A DNA stretch of 64,000 nucleotides, from the NCBI RefSeq assembly GCF_003337485.1, contig NZ_QPJJ01000003.1, forward strand, positions 285,450 through 349,449, read 5' to 3'. The notes beneath the pieces are model-generated. The model did not search any database, was not told the origin of the DNA, and saw only the letters and a program-made list of their open reading frames with translations. This document shows, one piece after another, positions 56,307 through 64,000 of this stretch. Within the stretch, counting starts at the first letter, position 1; every line of letters starts with the position of its first letter. The DNA comes from Saliterribacillus persicus (GTDB lineage Bacteria > Bacillota > Bacilli > Bacillales > Amphibacillaceae). The translations under genes were made by a program, and so were the position numbers.

Positions 56307-56651
56307 CTACCTTAAGTATTGATATGTTAATTCACTTTCATTAATAATCTTTCCATTTTCAATTTTTATTAACGGTGATTTGTATGCGAAATCGTTATGC
56401 TCTATATCAAAAACATTTATTTCTATATGTCCTTCCACAGAACAATTTTCTTTAACATGAATTTTTATTGTCAGATTTTCGTATCTTTCAATTTTCTCTC
56501 TAACATTACCCCTATGATAACTTCTAACCATAAGACCATTAAATTGGTTGACTATTATTACTCCATCACTGTCCCGAGTTTTTCCATTATCATATAAAGC
56601 AACCACTTGCTTCTTAAATTCTGTAGTAAACTTCCTTCTTTTCTGGGACAT
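56307..56651 (-). pseudogene. Chimeric ORF: IS3 orfA start fused to an unknown beta-rich tail
   Basis: A 114-residue frame. The first 25 residues (MSQKRRKFTTEFKKQVVALY) are the N-terminus of an IS3/IS150-type OrfA; the remainder (from DSDGVII) has no transposase features and is beta-rich. The upstream TTAGTTGGACAATA resembles an IS150-group end. Probably an IS end joined to another gene by deletion; whether the chimera is translated is unknown. Confidence 0.55.
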
Positions 56652-56891
56652 AGTAGATTTTTCTCTTTTCTTATATTCATTCTACTTGCCCTTATTTTTA
56701 TTGTCCAACTAAGTGTAACCTATGCATTACATCGATCTTCACCGTTCGAGACTTTAACCCTAGAACGTGTGCACATGCCGGGCACACTAAAAAAGTCTAA
56801 CCATATTTCCTTGCCTATGATATTCGACAAACGCTATCGTTAATTAAAAATTATCATAAGTCATTAAATTGTGCGCCCTCCTGGTAAGACA

Positions 56892-56929
56892 CAAAAAATA
56901 AAGCCTCATTCGATTAAATCCGAATGAGG
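56892..56929 (-). terminator. Intrinsic terminator of the secreted-protein operon
   Basis: CCTCATTCG and CGAATGAGG arms with a T run on the minus strand, about 40 bases after the 40-residue peptide. Confidence 0.8.
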
Positions 56930-56967
56930 TAATCAACAGAGTTTTAATTTACATTATTTTTCCTAAA

Positions 56968-57090
56968 CTATTTCTTTGAAATTTTATGCAATAAATACAA
57001 GCCATATATGATGGCTGGTATGGAGCCAACCGTCAAAATAATGTCTATTGCTTGGAATAACAAAGCTAAAGGATTTACAACATTATCCAT
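56968..57090 (-). CDS. 40-residue hydrophobic membrane peptide
   Basis: One long hydrophobic helix (ALLFQAIDIILTVGSIP, on to AIIYGLYLLHKI) with a basic end (SKK). AAGGAGTTGGGAATAA precedes the ATG, so it should be well translated. It lies 23 bp after the secreted protein in one operon, ended by a terminator. By size and place it could be an immunity or holin-like partner; that is inference. Confidence 0.7.
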   Translation of the reverse strand: MDNVVNPLALLFQAIDIILTVGSIPAIIYGLYLLHKISKK

Positions 57091-57113
57091 TTATTCCCAA
57101 CTCCTTAGTTAGA

Positions 57114-57968
57114 TTAATCACTGTAAGTGAACTTTTGCCAAACACTAGCGACTTTTTTTGTCTTATTCAAAGATTTAAGCTGGATATAGCTTGTAAGTAC
57201 TATATAACCAAAATTATACTTTCCAGTTACTTTGTAGGTTCCTACAGCATTCATATCATACCCTACTTTTTCTGCTTTTGAATCAGTAACCTTACATGAA
57301 GCATTTACATCTACAGCATTAATACCGTTCGTTCCCGCTACGCTACAATAACGCATCTTTAAACCATAAGATCCTACGCTGTAATGATTACCTAATTTTA
57401 ATGTGGCCACGGTAATTCCCAAGGTTTTTAATTTAACCCAAGCAGTATATTTCCTAGCTCCATATTTTTTTGGTTCTGAACGAAATGGACCTTTTTTAAC
57501 GCTACTTAATGATATATTTTTATTCAATTCATTATCAACTAATTCATCCTCATCAGTTGAGCCAATTTCGACAGTAGAACCATCACTTAATTTTAATGTT
57601 TGTATTTCATCGGAATCACCAATAATTTCATCTGCCAGTGCTTTATTGATTTCATTCGTTTTTTCTTTATAATATTGATCTAATGCCGATTTGGATACAG
57701 CATCCATAATATTATCAGTTACTTCAAGTCTTTCTTCTTCTGAAAGTATCTTTACCTCTTTGGAGTTTTCCGCATCTTTTAACGCTTCCTTGAGGTCACT
57801 TGAATCACTATTTTCACTTAATTTACCAGTAAATGAATTGGATATATTTTGTAAAGAATAATTATTGTTCTTCAGGCTTGAAGCCTGAATCTTATTAATT
57901 CCTGTTCCCGATACAGTAATCCCAAATCCCAGAAAACTAATTAATACAACAGCAAATATTTTTTTCAT
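57114..57968 (-). CDS. Secreted protein of unknown family, two-domain
   Basis: A 284-residue exported protein. Signal peptide about 1-29 (GFGITVSGTGINKIQASS). Residues 30-150 are acidic and helical, like a propeptide. From about 160 (GPFRSEPKKYGARKYTAW) the sequence turns basic and beta-rich, with two Cys (MRYCSVAG and ASCKVTDS) that could form a disulfide. Acidic pro-part plus basic C-domain recalls secreted toxins. CGAGGTTAGTTTAA precedes the ATG. Confidence 0.65.
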   Translation of the reverse strand: MKKIFAVVLISFLGFGITVSGTGINKIQASSLKNNNYSLQNISNSFTGKLSENSDSSDLKEALKDAENSKEVKILSEEERLEVTDNIMDAVSKSALDQYYKEKTNEINKALADEIIGDSDEIQTLKLSDGSTVEIGSTDEDELVDNELNKNISLSSVKKGPFRSEPKKYGARKYTAWVKLKTLGITVATLKLGNHYSVGSYGLKMRYCSVAGTNGINAVDVNASCKVTDSKAEKVGYDMNAVGTYKVTGKYNFGYIVLTSYIQLKSLNKTKKVASVWQKFTYSD

Positions 57969-58046
57969 TTAAACTAACCTCGTTTTCGTTTTTTATGGTT
58001 TAAATACAAATTAATCCAGCTAGCTTATTTAGTATTATTTATAAAT

Positions 58047-58103
58047 TTAAATAAAGCAATAGATTCGACAAAACATTGCAAATTTTTGTATGATTAATAA
58101 CAT
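58047..58103 (-). CDS. 18-codon leader peptide ORF
   Basis: MLLIIQKFAMFCRIYCFI follows a near-perfect AAGGAGGTCAAGTG ribosome site, stronger than most in the window. It ends about 80 bases before the secreted protein. It could be a regulatory leader, a small hydrophobic peptide, or the remnant of a gene start. Confidence 0.45.
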   Translation of the reverse strand: MLLIIQKFAMFCRIYCFI

Positions 58104-58134
58104 CACTTGACCTCCTTATGCATCTAAATGGTCA

Positions 58135-58164
58135 GTTTACTTAATAAACAATTATTAAGTAAAC
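58135..58164. promoter_or_regulatory. Perfect 30-bp palindrome upstream of the secreted-protein operon
   Basis: GTTTACTTAATAA and its exact complement (13-bp arms, 4-base centre). No T run beyond AT-rich sequence, so an operator is more likely than a terminator. Confidence 0.55.
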
Positions 58165-58258
58165 ATTTGCAATTCTTTAAAATTCAATATCAACATTTTA
58201 ATAATACACTTAATTATTCATTTCAATATTAATAATTTGAGTAACTGTTCTCCTATGA

Positions 58259-58477
58259 TCAATAAACTGATCTTACTGTGCGCTTATCCCATGCTTCTGT
58301 AAGATCATCATTTCCCGTTTTTGAATGAATATCTTCAATTAATTCTTTAGAAAAAATGGATCCAACCTTTACAAGTTCATAATCTCCATATTTGAATTCA
58401 GTATTAGATTTATCATGCTTGACACTTTCATATCTTATTATTTCTTTCGTACTTTGGGCAATTTCAGACGTAAGCAC
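58259..58477 (-). CDS. Short hypothetical ORF, possible fragment
   Basis: A 72-codon frame (GTG start; LTSEIAQSTKEIIRYE and later YGDYELVKVGSIFSKELIED) with natural composition but no ribosome site; the frame is open for about 30 bases upstream. It may be the C-terminal end of a lost gene cut by the adjacent IS relic. Unknown family. Confidence 0.35.
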   Translation of the reverse strand: MLTSEIAQSTKEIIRYESVKHDKSNTEFKYGDYELVKVGSIFSKELIEDIHSKTGNDDLTEAWDKRTVRSVY

Positions 58478-58559
58478 ATTGCTGATACCGAGTATTTGTG
58501 TCTATTATTCCGTATCGTCACGTGAGTAAAGCATAGCATTTTAATGCTTAGCTACACTT

Positions 58560-58860
58560 ATACTTTAAAGTGCAAACATCGTTTTCCATTACCAATTTTT
58601 AATTTTCTTTCCGAAGTTTAACTACTTCTTCTTGTTCTGGTGTACGATTGTTTTTTTCTTGAAACGAACCACTATTTTGATACTGTCGAAACCACTTAAT
58701 CAAAGACGATGGTGTTAACTAATAGTCTTTAATGATTTCTGCGCGGGGCTTACTAGAGGCATAAAGTTGAGTCATTTGTTTCTTGAATTCTTTGGAAAAG
58801 CTTCTTCTAACTTTTCTGCCATTTTCTAAAACTTCTTGATTTTTTTTTGAACTAAGTCTA
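58560..58860 (-). pseudogene. IS3-family orfA relic with in-frame stops
   Basis: RRSFSKEFKKQMTQLY and AEIIKDY, a stop (TAG near 58719), then LTPSSLIKWFRQYQNSGSF, EEVVKLRKEN, a second stop, and KLVMEND: a typical HTH-leucine-zipper OrfA, with no orfB after it. It abuts the broken integrase. Confidence 0.8.
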
Positions 58861-58908
58861 ACCGATTCCATCCAAATATAAAGTAGTAAGTAATACGATT
58901 GCAAATAA

Positions 58909-59211
58909 GTTTTAAAAGAGTTGCTATATGAATTAGGTATTACTTCTGTAACGATGCATGGATTAAGACATACGCATGGAAGTGTATTATTGTATAAAAA
59001 GGTTTCTATATATTATGTTAGTGAGCGATTAGGACATGGAGATATTGAGACTATTTTGCTTGAATATTCTCATGTTGTCAGGGAATTACGAGTAGAAGGT
59101 GAGGCTGCTACAACGGCAACTTTCGAGAATATGGTTGTGTATAAAATGTGTAAAATGGATCTAAAATCTATCGTTTTCTATCTTAAACTCAAAAATCAAA
59201 AAAAGCGTTAG
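58909..59211 (+). pseudogene. Truncated tyrosine recombinase (C-terminal part)
   Basis: Only the catalytic end remains: HGLRHTHGSVLL (His-Arg), LGHGDIETILLEYSHV (His and the Tyr nucleophile), then ELRVEGEAATTATFENMVV. The N-terminal arm and core domains are missing, cut at the IS3 relic. It ends 68 bases before the tRNA-Leu partial copy, the usual place for an integrase next to its attachment site. Confidence 0.85.
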
Positions 59212-59238
59212 AACATTGATATATCAACATTCTAACGC
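59205..59238. terminator. Hairpin behind the truncated integrase
   Basis: GCGTTAGAA and TTCTAACGC arms with an inner CATTGATATATCAA; overlaps the end of the integrase frame. Confidence 0.6.
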
Positions 59239-59278
59239 AATATGCTTATTTTTAAATTAACTTAAGAAGTACTAAAAA

Positions 59279-59335
59279 TACCGGTGGTCGGGGTCGAACC
59301 GACACTCCGTGAGGAACACGATTTTGAGTCGTGAA
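59279..59335 (-). other. Partial tRNA-Leu duplicate, internal attachment site
   Basis: The sequence from TACCGGTGG through CACGATTTTGAGTCGTG repeats the 3' half of tRNA-Leu(CAA), from the anticodon arm to the acceptor. Differences in the T stem are paired (GCC/GGC in the tRNA, GTC/GAC here). It marks the junction of two tandem insertions. The stretch 59336-59538 has no gene. Confidence 0.85.
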
Positions 59336-59538
59336 GTTATTTTCATTCGTTTGTAAATCAGTGAGAAACCGTGATATTACCGTATATTCTAACGTTAATT
59401 GTGGTTTTTCTTTTCGTCTCTATTCGTACGATTTAAATATATTTAACATTGTAATGCAAATTCGATATTTTCACAATAACTTTTAAATTCCTTAAATCGG
59501 TTGTTTGGTGAAGTAAATGTAATCCTTATAATCTATAT

Positions 59539-59982
59539 TTAGAGTAGTGATTTAACCATAGTATAATAACTGCTACCAGGAGGATAATCTTTTATTTCAC
59601 CTACAACTTGATAACCTTTAATTTCATAAAAAGAACGGGCTTGAAATTCAAAAGTAGTTAAGAGTGCCTTAATTGCACCCTTCTCTTTACCAATCGCCTC
59701 CGCTTTAGCGAGAATTTTCCCACCTAAACCTTCACCTCTATATTCTTCAAAAAACCAAAAATCGTTAATTTCTAGCCAGTTCCAATAAACATCTGCATTT
59801 AAACCACCAATCCAATTCTTATTGTTATCTGACACAATAATATTTATTGGTTGTACTGCTTCTTTTTCCCTTGCTTTTTTATGATGTATAGAATTCTTAT
59901 TATTAAATTCTCTAATCTTTTGATGTAAAAAATTTGAAAACTTTTCATCATTCTCTAAACAAATATCAATTTTATAGTTCAT
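59539..59982 (-). CDS. GNAT family N-acetyltransferase
   Basis: A 147-residue acetyltransferase with the acetyl-CoA motif EEYRGEGLGGKILAKAE, a KGAIKALLTTFEFQA strand and YEIKGYQVVGEIKDYPPG at the end. Acceptor unknown. Start at 59982 fits GGGGAGAAGTAAG. It is cargo of the element between the tRNA-Leu copies. Confidence 0.88.
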   Translation of the reverse strand: MNYKIDICLENDEKFSNFLHQKIREFNNKNSIHHKKAREKEAVQPINIIVSDNNKNWIGGLNADVYWNWLEINDFWFFEEYRGEGLGGKILAKAEAIGKEKGAIKALLTTFEFQARSFYEIKGYQVVGEIKDYPPGSSYYTMVKSLL

Positions 59983-60169
59983 CTTACTTCTCCCCATGCT
60001 TTATTTTGTATTTTATCCTTCTAATCTTAGTTTAACAAATTTTTGTAAACAAACAGTGCAAATTAATACTAACAAAATGCCCCGTCATCTTTATCACTAA
60101 TATTGTAAATGAAAATTTATCTCTTAATCCTTTTGTATAGAAAGGAAGGGGTGGTTTTCCCCTTCAATT

Positions 60170-60271
60170 GGTTCTTGTTATTGGTTCTAGTTATATAGTT
60201 CTTGTTAAGTATCTATAATAAACACAAGCTAATACATAAAATAGATACAAGTATATCATCAAAATAGATAC
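60170..60271. repeat. Iteron-like short direct repeats
   Basis: GGTTCTTGTTA / GGTTCTAGTTA / AGTTCTTGTTA at 60170, 60183 and 60198, and AAAATAGATAC twice at about 60237 and 60261. They lie downstream of the winged-helix gene and could be its binding sites or part of an origin. The rest of 59983-60295 is empty. Confidence 0.4.
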
Positions 60272-60295
60272 GGTCAATATATTTGTAACTAATAA

Positions 60296-60661
60296 CTACT
60301 CTAAAAAATTGATAGATTCTACATTACCCTTGAAAATTGATATTTGTGATATAGGATGAATCTTATAAACTGAATTATTAAATCCTCGTTCGTTATGGAC
60401 AATTTTTCTTGTCAATATTGGCTTACCATTTATTCTAAAGGCTAATAACTTTTTAATATGGCGGTTAATTAGATTGGGTGAAGTTCCTGTTCGTTGTGCT
60501 AATTGACGTTGTGTTGGATAACAATTACCTTCTTCGTTCATATATGAAGCAATTGCCATTAGAGTTCCTAGTTCTTTTCCTAGCTTAGTAGCTAGTCCGC
60601 TTGTATATAGTGATAAATGCACCTTCAAAAATACTCCGTTGTTAATTTTATTTTGTTCCAT
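60296..60661 (-). CDS. Winged-helix protein, replication-initiator or regulator type
   Basis: A 121-residue protein with a helix-turn-helix of the kind found in plasmid and element Rep-like proteins (SYMNEEGNCYPTQRQLAQRT, then SPNLINRHIKKLL). The start at 60661 uses AAGGGAG; a longer frame to 60748 lacks a site. Cargo of the tRNA-Leu element. It could help element replication or control its genes. The 60662-61041 interval holds no gene. Confidence 0.65.
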   Translation of the reverse strand: MEQNKINNGVFLKVHLSLYTSGLATKLGKELGTLMAIASYMNEEGNCYPTQRQLAQRTGTSPNLINRHIKKLLAFRINGKPILTRKIVHNERGFNNSVYKIHPISQISIFKGNVESINFLE

Positions 60662-60859
60662 AACTAGATAACTCCCTTTTCTATAATTGTTTAACCGATA
60701 AAGAATCGGTCTATTATAGTTGGGTAAAACGGAAGTATTTTGTGACATGAAATTATTGGAATTAACAAGGAATAAGGTATAAATATACTTTGGGCACTAT
60801 GTTGAATAACCTCTGCCCCCATTTCCCCCTACATGGGGTATAATATTTAAATAAAATAA

Positions 60860-60888
60860 AAGCCGAACCGTTTAACACGATTCGACTT
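60860..60888 (-). terminator. Hairpin terminator behind the integrase
   Basis: AAGCCGAACCGT pairs with ACGATTCGACTT (two G-U), about 150 bases beyond the integrase stop. Confidence 0.55.
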
Positions 60889-61041
60889 CATCCACATTTT
60901 TTTCTTAACTATGTCATGCCCACCATATTACACAAATAGATATATTCCCACTTTGTCCTCATATATCCATGACTAACAAATACTTTTCTGCAAGTGAAAA
61001 TCCTATATTTATGACCCTTTCTGACATAATGGAACCTATGT

Positions 61042-62028
61042 CTATCTCTTATTTAATACTTTCACCGGTGAGAAGTCTTTGTGACGGTCTCTTACATCAT
61101 TACCAAATAGGTTTACATAAGTTTTAACAATCTCCATGCTTGTATGTCCTAAGATAGTTTGCAACTCAAATATGTTTGCACCTTGTTGAACACTTAGCTT
61201 TGCGAATGTGTGTCGGAACGTATGTGGTGAACAACGAACATCTTTAATTTTTGCTTTTGCCCCGTATATGTCTATTCTTTGTTGTATTGAACGTCTTAAA
61301 AGCGGTGTACCATCAACCGTAATGAATAAAGCGTCAGTATCAACAACACCTCGAATAGAGATATATTTCTTAAGTTGCTTCTTCATTTCGCTTTGAATCG
61401 GTACTAGTCGTTCTCTATATGTCTTGGCATTTCGAATCCTTAATAAACTATCTTCCCACTGAATATCAGCTAGAGAAAGCCCCGACATCTCATTAACACG
61501 GACTCCCGTTTCAAGAAATACCATCATAATTGTATAGTCCCTAACACCAGTGAACGTTGTTAAATCTGGTTGATTAAATAATGTATTTAATTGTTCCTTT
61601 GAAAATGTAGGTATAACGTGCTTTCTATCTTTCAATAAAGAAACGTTTTCCATTGGATTATTATTAATATGCTTCTTCTTGTATAGAAAATTATAGAATG
61701 AACGTAATGCCCGTAAACGCGTATTAATGGATACAATCTTTGCCCCTTTGTATTTCCTCATATAGCGGATGACATTCTCTTCTATAAGGCTTTCTTTAAC
61801 CTCATACGGCTTTAATTGTGTAGTATCAATACCTTGTTCCTCTAATTGATTAAGAAAGGCATGTATTTCATTCTGGTAATAACGAATAGTAAACGGTCTT
61901 AAATTGCGGAGGTCACAATCATCTACGAAGAGACTTAACGCTTCTTTAAATGATTCTGCATATGATTTGGCACTTTTTCGAACTATGGATAATTCACGGT
62001 CATTTAAATTATTCTTACGTCTTGTCAT
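61042..62028 (-). CDS. Tyrosine recombinase/integrase of the tRNA-Leu element
   Basis: A 328-residue phage-type integrase with N-terminal SAM-like core-binding domain (about 40-140: FVDDCDLRNLRPFTIRYYQN) and catalytic domain. Catalytic residues: Arg in ETGVRVNEM, His-x-x-Arg in SPHTFRHTFA, His in LGHTS and Tyr in VKTYVNLF. The start at 62028 is set by AAAGGAAG. It lies 184 bases from the tRNA-Leu gene and presumably catalyses insertion there. It is intact. Confidence 0.92.
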   Translation of the reverse strand: MTRRKNNLNDRELSIVRKSAKSYAESFKEALSLFVDDCDLRNLRPFTIRYYQNEIHAFLNQLEEQGIDTTQLKPYEVKESLIEENVIRYMRKYKGAKIVSINTRLRALRSFYNFLYKKKHINNNPMENVSLLKDRKHVIPTFSKEQLNTLFNQPDLTTFTGVRDYTIMMVFLETGVRVNEMSGLSLADIQWEDSLLRIRNAKTYRERLVPIQSEMKKQLKKYISIRGVVDTDALFITVDGTPLLRRSIQQRIDIYGAKAKIKDVRCSPHTFRHTFAKLSVQQGANIFELQTILGHTSMEIVKTYVNLFGNDVRDRHKDFSPVKVLNKR

Positions 62029-62131
62029 TAACATCTTCCTTTCGTACGTCTGCACACGATTAGTTCGCACGATTAGAGACTATTTATTAAACACAAAATC
62101 AACGTATTATTTCTATAAACAAATACAAAAA

Positions 62132-62158
62132 AACGTCTCCCACAATGTGAGAAACGTT
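62132..62158. other. Hairpin between integrase and tRNA-Leu
   Basis: AACGT and ACGTT arms with inner TCTCCCA/TGTGAGA pairing. The surrounding 90 bases resemble those at 55990-56076. May end the tRNA operon or belong to the element end. Confidence 0.5.
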
Positions 62159-62211
62159 GATATTTCGGTATATTCACGATAAATTGATTATCTTACTAAC
62201 GAAAAAATAAG

Positions 62212-62292
62212 TACCGGTGGCCGGGGTCGAACCGGCACTCCAGAGGAACACGATTTTGAGTCGTGCGCGTCTGCCAATTCCGCCACACCGGC
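62212..62292 (-). tRNA. tRNA-Leu(CAA)
   Basis: Acceptor GCCGGTG/CACCGGT, long variable arm, anticodon loop CTCAAAA. No CCA encoded. Last gene of the tRNA operon and integration target of the island. Confidence 0.93.
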
Positions 62293-62301
62293 ATGTATTG
62301 G

Positions 62302-62372
<71 letters not shown>

Positions 62373-62384
62373 TTACTTATTTGG

Positions 62385-62456
62385 AGCGAAAGACGGGATT
62401 CGAACCCGCGACCCCCACCTTGGCAAGGTGGTGTTCTACCACTGAACTACTTTCGC
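62385..62456 (-). tRNA. tRNA-Gly(GCC)
   Basis: Acceptor GCGAAAG/CTTTCGC; anticodon loop TTGCCAA. Confidence 0.94.
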
Positions 62457-62463
62457 AAAGTGG

Positions 62464-62535
62464 CTGGGCTAGCTGGATTCGAACCAGCGCATGACGGTAC
62501 CAAAAACCGTTGCCTTACCGCTTGGCTATAGCCCA
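62464..62535 (-). tRNA. tRNA-Gln(UUG)
   Basis: Acceptor TGGGCTA/TAGCCCA; anticodon loop TTTTGGT. Confidence 0.93.
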
Positions 62536-62546
62536 ATATAAATAAA

Positions 62547-62623
62547 TGGGGCGACCAGTGGGGATCGAACCCACGCGTGCCGGAACCACAATCCGGTGCG
62601 TTAACCACTTCGCCATGATCGCC
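62547..62623 (-). tRNA. tRNA-His(GUG)
   Basis: Acceptor with the extra G-1 paired to C73; anticodon loop TTGTGGT; CCA encoded. Confidence 0.93.
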
Positions 62624-62637
62624 ATGAATCAAAAAAA

Positions 62638-62708
62638 CAGGGGTAGTAGGAATCGAACCCACACCGGAGGTTTTGGAGACCTCTGTTCTACCTTTAAACT
62701 ATACCCCT
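62638..62708 (-). tRNA. tRNA-Trp(CCA)
   Basis: Acceptor AGGGGTA/TACCCCT; anticodon loop CTCCAAA. Confidence 0.93.
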
Positions 62709-62740
62709 ATGATATGAATATGATGTTTTATAAAAGAAAA

Positions 62741-62826
62741 TGGTGGAGGGAGTAGGACTCGAACCTACGAACCCGATGGGAGCGGATTTACAGTCCGCCG
62801 CGTTTGGCCAACTTCGCTATCCCTCC
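62741..62826 (-). tRNA. tRNA-Tyr(GUA)
   Basis: Acceptor GGAGGGA/TCCCTCC, long variable arm, anticodon loop CTGTAAA, CCA encoded. Confidence 0.94.
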
Positions 62827-62853
62827 ATATATAAATGAGAAAATAAAAAAAAG

Positions 62854-62929
<76 letters not shown>

Positions 62930-62961
62930 AATTAAAAGGTATATACTATGATATGTATAAG

Positions 62962-63038
62962 TGGCGGTCCGGACGGGACTCGAACCCGCGACCTCCTGCG
63001 TGACAGGCAGGCATTCTAACCAACTGAACTACCGGACC
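62962..63038 (-). tRNA. tRNA-Asp(GUC)
   Basis: Acceptor GGTCCGG/CCGGACC; anticodon loop CTGTCAC; CCA encoded. Confidence 0.94.
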
Positions 63039-63067
63039 AAATTAAATATCACATTAGTGAAATAAAT

Positions 63068-63144
<77 letters not shown>

Positions 63145-63175
63145 ATAATAATAATATAAAGTTTAAAGATATAAA

Positions 63176-63251
63176 TGGTGGAGGATGCAGGGCTCGAACC
63201 TGCGACCCCCTGCTTGTAAGGCAGGTGCTCTCCCAGCTGAGCTAATCCTCC
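63176..63251 (-). tRNA. tRNA-Val(UAC)
   Basis: Acceptor GGAGGAT/ATCCTCC; anticodon loop CTTACAA; CCA encoded. Confidence 0.94.
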
Positions 63252-63254
63252 AAA

Positions 63255-63329
63255 TGGTGACCCGTACGGGATTCGAACCCGTGATACCGCCGTGAAAGGG
63301 CGGTGTCTTAACCACTTGACCAACGGGCC
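63255..63329 (-). tRNA. tRNA-Glu(UUC)
   Basis: Acceptor GGCCCGT/ACGGGTC; anticodon loop CTTTCAC; CCA encoded. Confidence 0.94.
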
Positions 63330-63346
63330 AATTATATCATATGTAG

Positions 63347-63438
63347 TGGCGGAGAGCGAGGGATTCGAACCCTCGAAACCACGTTAGCGGTTTACACGAT
63401 TTCCAATCGTGCTCCTTCGGCCACTCGGACAGCTCTCC
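63347..63438 (-). tRNA. tRNA-Ser(GGA)
   Basis: Acceptor GGAGAGC/GCTCTCC, long variable arm, anticodon loop TTGGAAA; CCA encoded. Confidence 0.94.
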
Positions 63439-63440
63439 AT

Positions 63441-63515
63441 TGGCTCCACAGGTAGGATTCGAACCTACGACCGATCGGTTAACAGCCGATTGCTCTACCA
63501 CTGAGCTACTGTGGA
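63441..63515 (-). tRNA. tRNA-Asn(GUU)
   Basis: Acceptor TCCACAG/CTGTGGA; anticodon loop CTGTTAA; CCA encoded. First tRNA after 5S rRNA. Confidence 0.94.
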
Positions 63516-63526
63516 ATGGATGATAT

Positions 63527-63643
63527 GCCTGGCAACGTCCTACTCTCGCAGGGGCGCAAGCCCCAACTACCATGGGCGCTGAAGAGCTTAACTACTGTGT
63601 TCGGCATGGGAACAGGTGTGACCTCTTCGCTATTGCTACCAGA
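63527..63643 (-). rRNA. rrf: 5S ribosomal RNA
   Basis: About 117 bases; the minus strand starts TCTGGTAGCAATAGCGAAG, contains CCCATGCCGAACACAG and ends GGACGTTGCCAGGC, closely like Bacillus 5S. Ends are set by comparison and may be off by a few bases. Confidence 0.95.
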
Positions 63644-63911
63644 CCATTCTTATTCATGTCTTTGTGGTGCTAACATTTTTAGTGACAACAAATATTATAC
63701 TATTTATCATCAAAAAATCAAGTATAAATTTATAAAAAATATACCTTCAAAACTAGATAAGGTGTATGACAGATCAAACATTTTTAATCCAGTTCCAGCT
63801 CCTAATAGCTAGCGTATAGATTATCCATCCCTTGCACAGAAAAACACTGTGCCACAGTCTGGCTACTCTATTCGTACGCTATTGTACAGTCGCTTTCCCT
63901 TTATATGTTTA
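63644..63911 (-). other. 23S-5S intergenic spacer
   Basis: AT-rich spacer of the rRNA operon, including processing-stem-like sequence near 63880-63900; no gene. Confidence 0.7.
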
Positions 63912-64000
63912 GTTAAGTCCTCGATCGATTAGTATTCGTCAGCTACACGTGTCACCACGCTTCCACCTCGAACCTATCTACCTCATCGTCTCTGAGGGAT
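63912..64000 (-). rRNA. rrl: 23S ribosomal RNA, 3' end (partial)
   Basis: Minus-strand sequence ending CTAATCGATCGAGGACTTAA is the conserved 23S 3' terminus; the gene runs off the window edge. The exact end is uncertain by a few bases. Confidence 0.94.

Noticed and set aside
56690..56850. Possible tRNA-like or coding sequence near the IS end
   Set aside because: No cloverleaf and no supported frame could be drawn.

Overview
The window reads as chromosomal DNA of a low-GC, spore-forming member of the Bacillaceae, probably a halotolerant marine/soil lineage of the Oceanobacillus-Virgibacillus type. The signs are AT-rich DNA with strong AGGAGG-type ribosome binding sites, a CotF-type spore coat protein, the spore protein SspP, a BCCT osmoprotectant transporter, HtpX, YtoQ, a Zur regulon, a BceRS-BceAB module and a trnD-like tRNA cluster behind a 5S/23S rRNA end. 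The genus is an inference.

Layout. 0-15 kb holds single-gene metabolic and envelope loci: DinB, RDD, a CPBP protease, a SurA_N lipoprotein, BCCT, CotF, HtpX, an aldo/keto reductase, an exported arabinanase with a cre-like site, a CYP152 peroxygenase, a NERD protein and an orphan M23 endolysin-like enzyme. Most are closed by clear intrinsic terminators. 15.6-21.8 kb holds an odd ketosynthase/7TM-kinase pair, then a two-component system whose sensor has a Met-rich motif and which diverges from two small Met-containing proteins across an 11-bp direct-repeat operator. 22-26 kb is a zinc-starvation (Zur) cluster: FAD protein, zinc-independent S14, and two COG0523 GTPases, one broken by a single in-frame stop. 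26-32 kb carries a mechanosensitive channel-like protein and a complete Bce-type peptide-antibiotic sensing and resistance module. 32.7-39 kb looks like an accessory or defence patch: GIY-YIG protein, a decayed copy of the bceR region, an unknown protein, and a 1246-residue helicase-nuclease. 39-55.7 kb mixes a structured RNA candidate plus cvfB, a Tyr/Asp/Ser repeat protein, a HepT-MntA toxin-antitoxin pair, SDRs, a Bcr/CflA exporter, SspP, and a MerR-controlled ABC exporter with a 19-bp-spacer promoter.

56-62.2 kb is a mobile island at the 3' end of tRNA-Leu(CAA): an intact tyrosine recombinase next to the tRNA, a partial tRNA duplicate at 59.28 kb, a shorter one at 56.08 kb, a truncated second integrase, IS3 orfA remnants, a replication-type winged-helix protein, a GNAT, and a cassette of an 18-codon leader, a secreted protein and a 40-residue membrane peptide. 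62.2-64 kb holds 14 tRNA genes, 5S rRNA and the 3' end of 23S rRNA, all transcribed leftward.

Most promising for follow-up are the structured RNA before cvfB, the His-less ketosynthase with its kinase, the secreted-protein cassette, the tandem tRNA-Leu attachment sites, and the helicase-nuclease neighbourhood. All functions were assigned by reading motifs; no database search was run.
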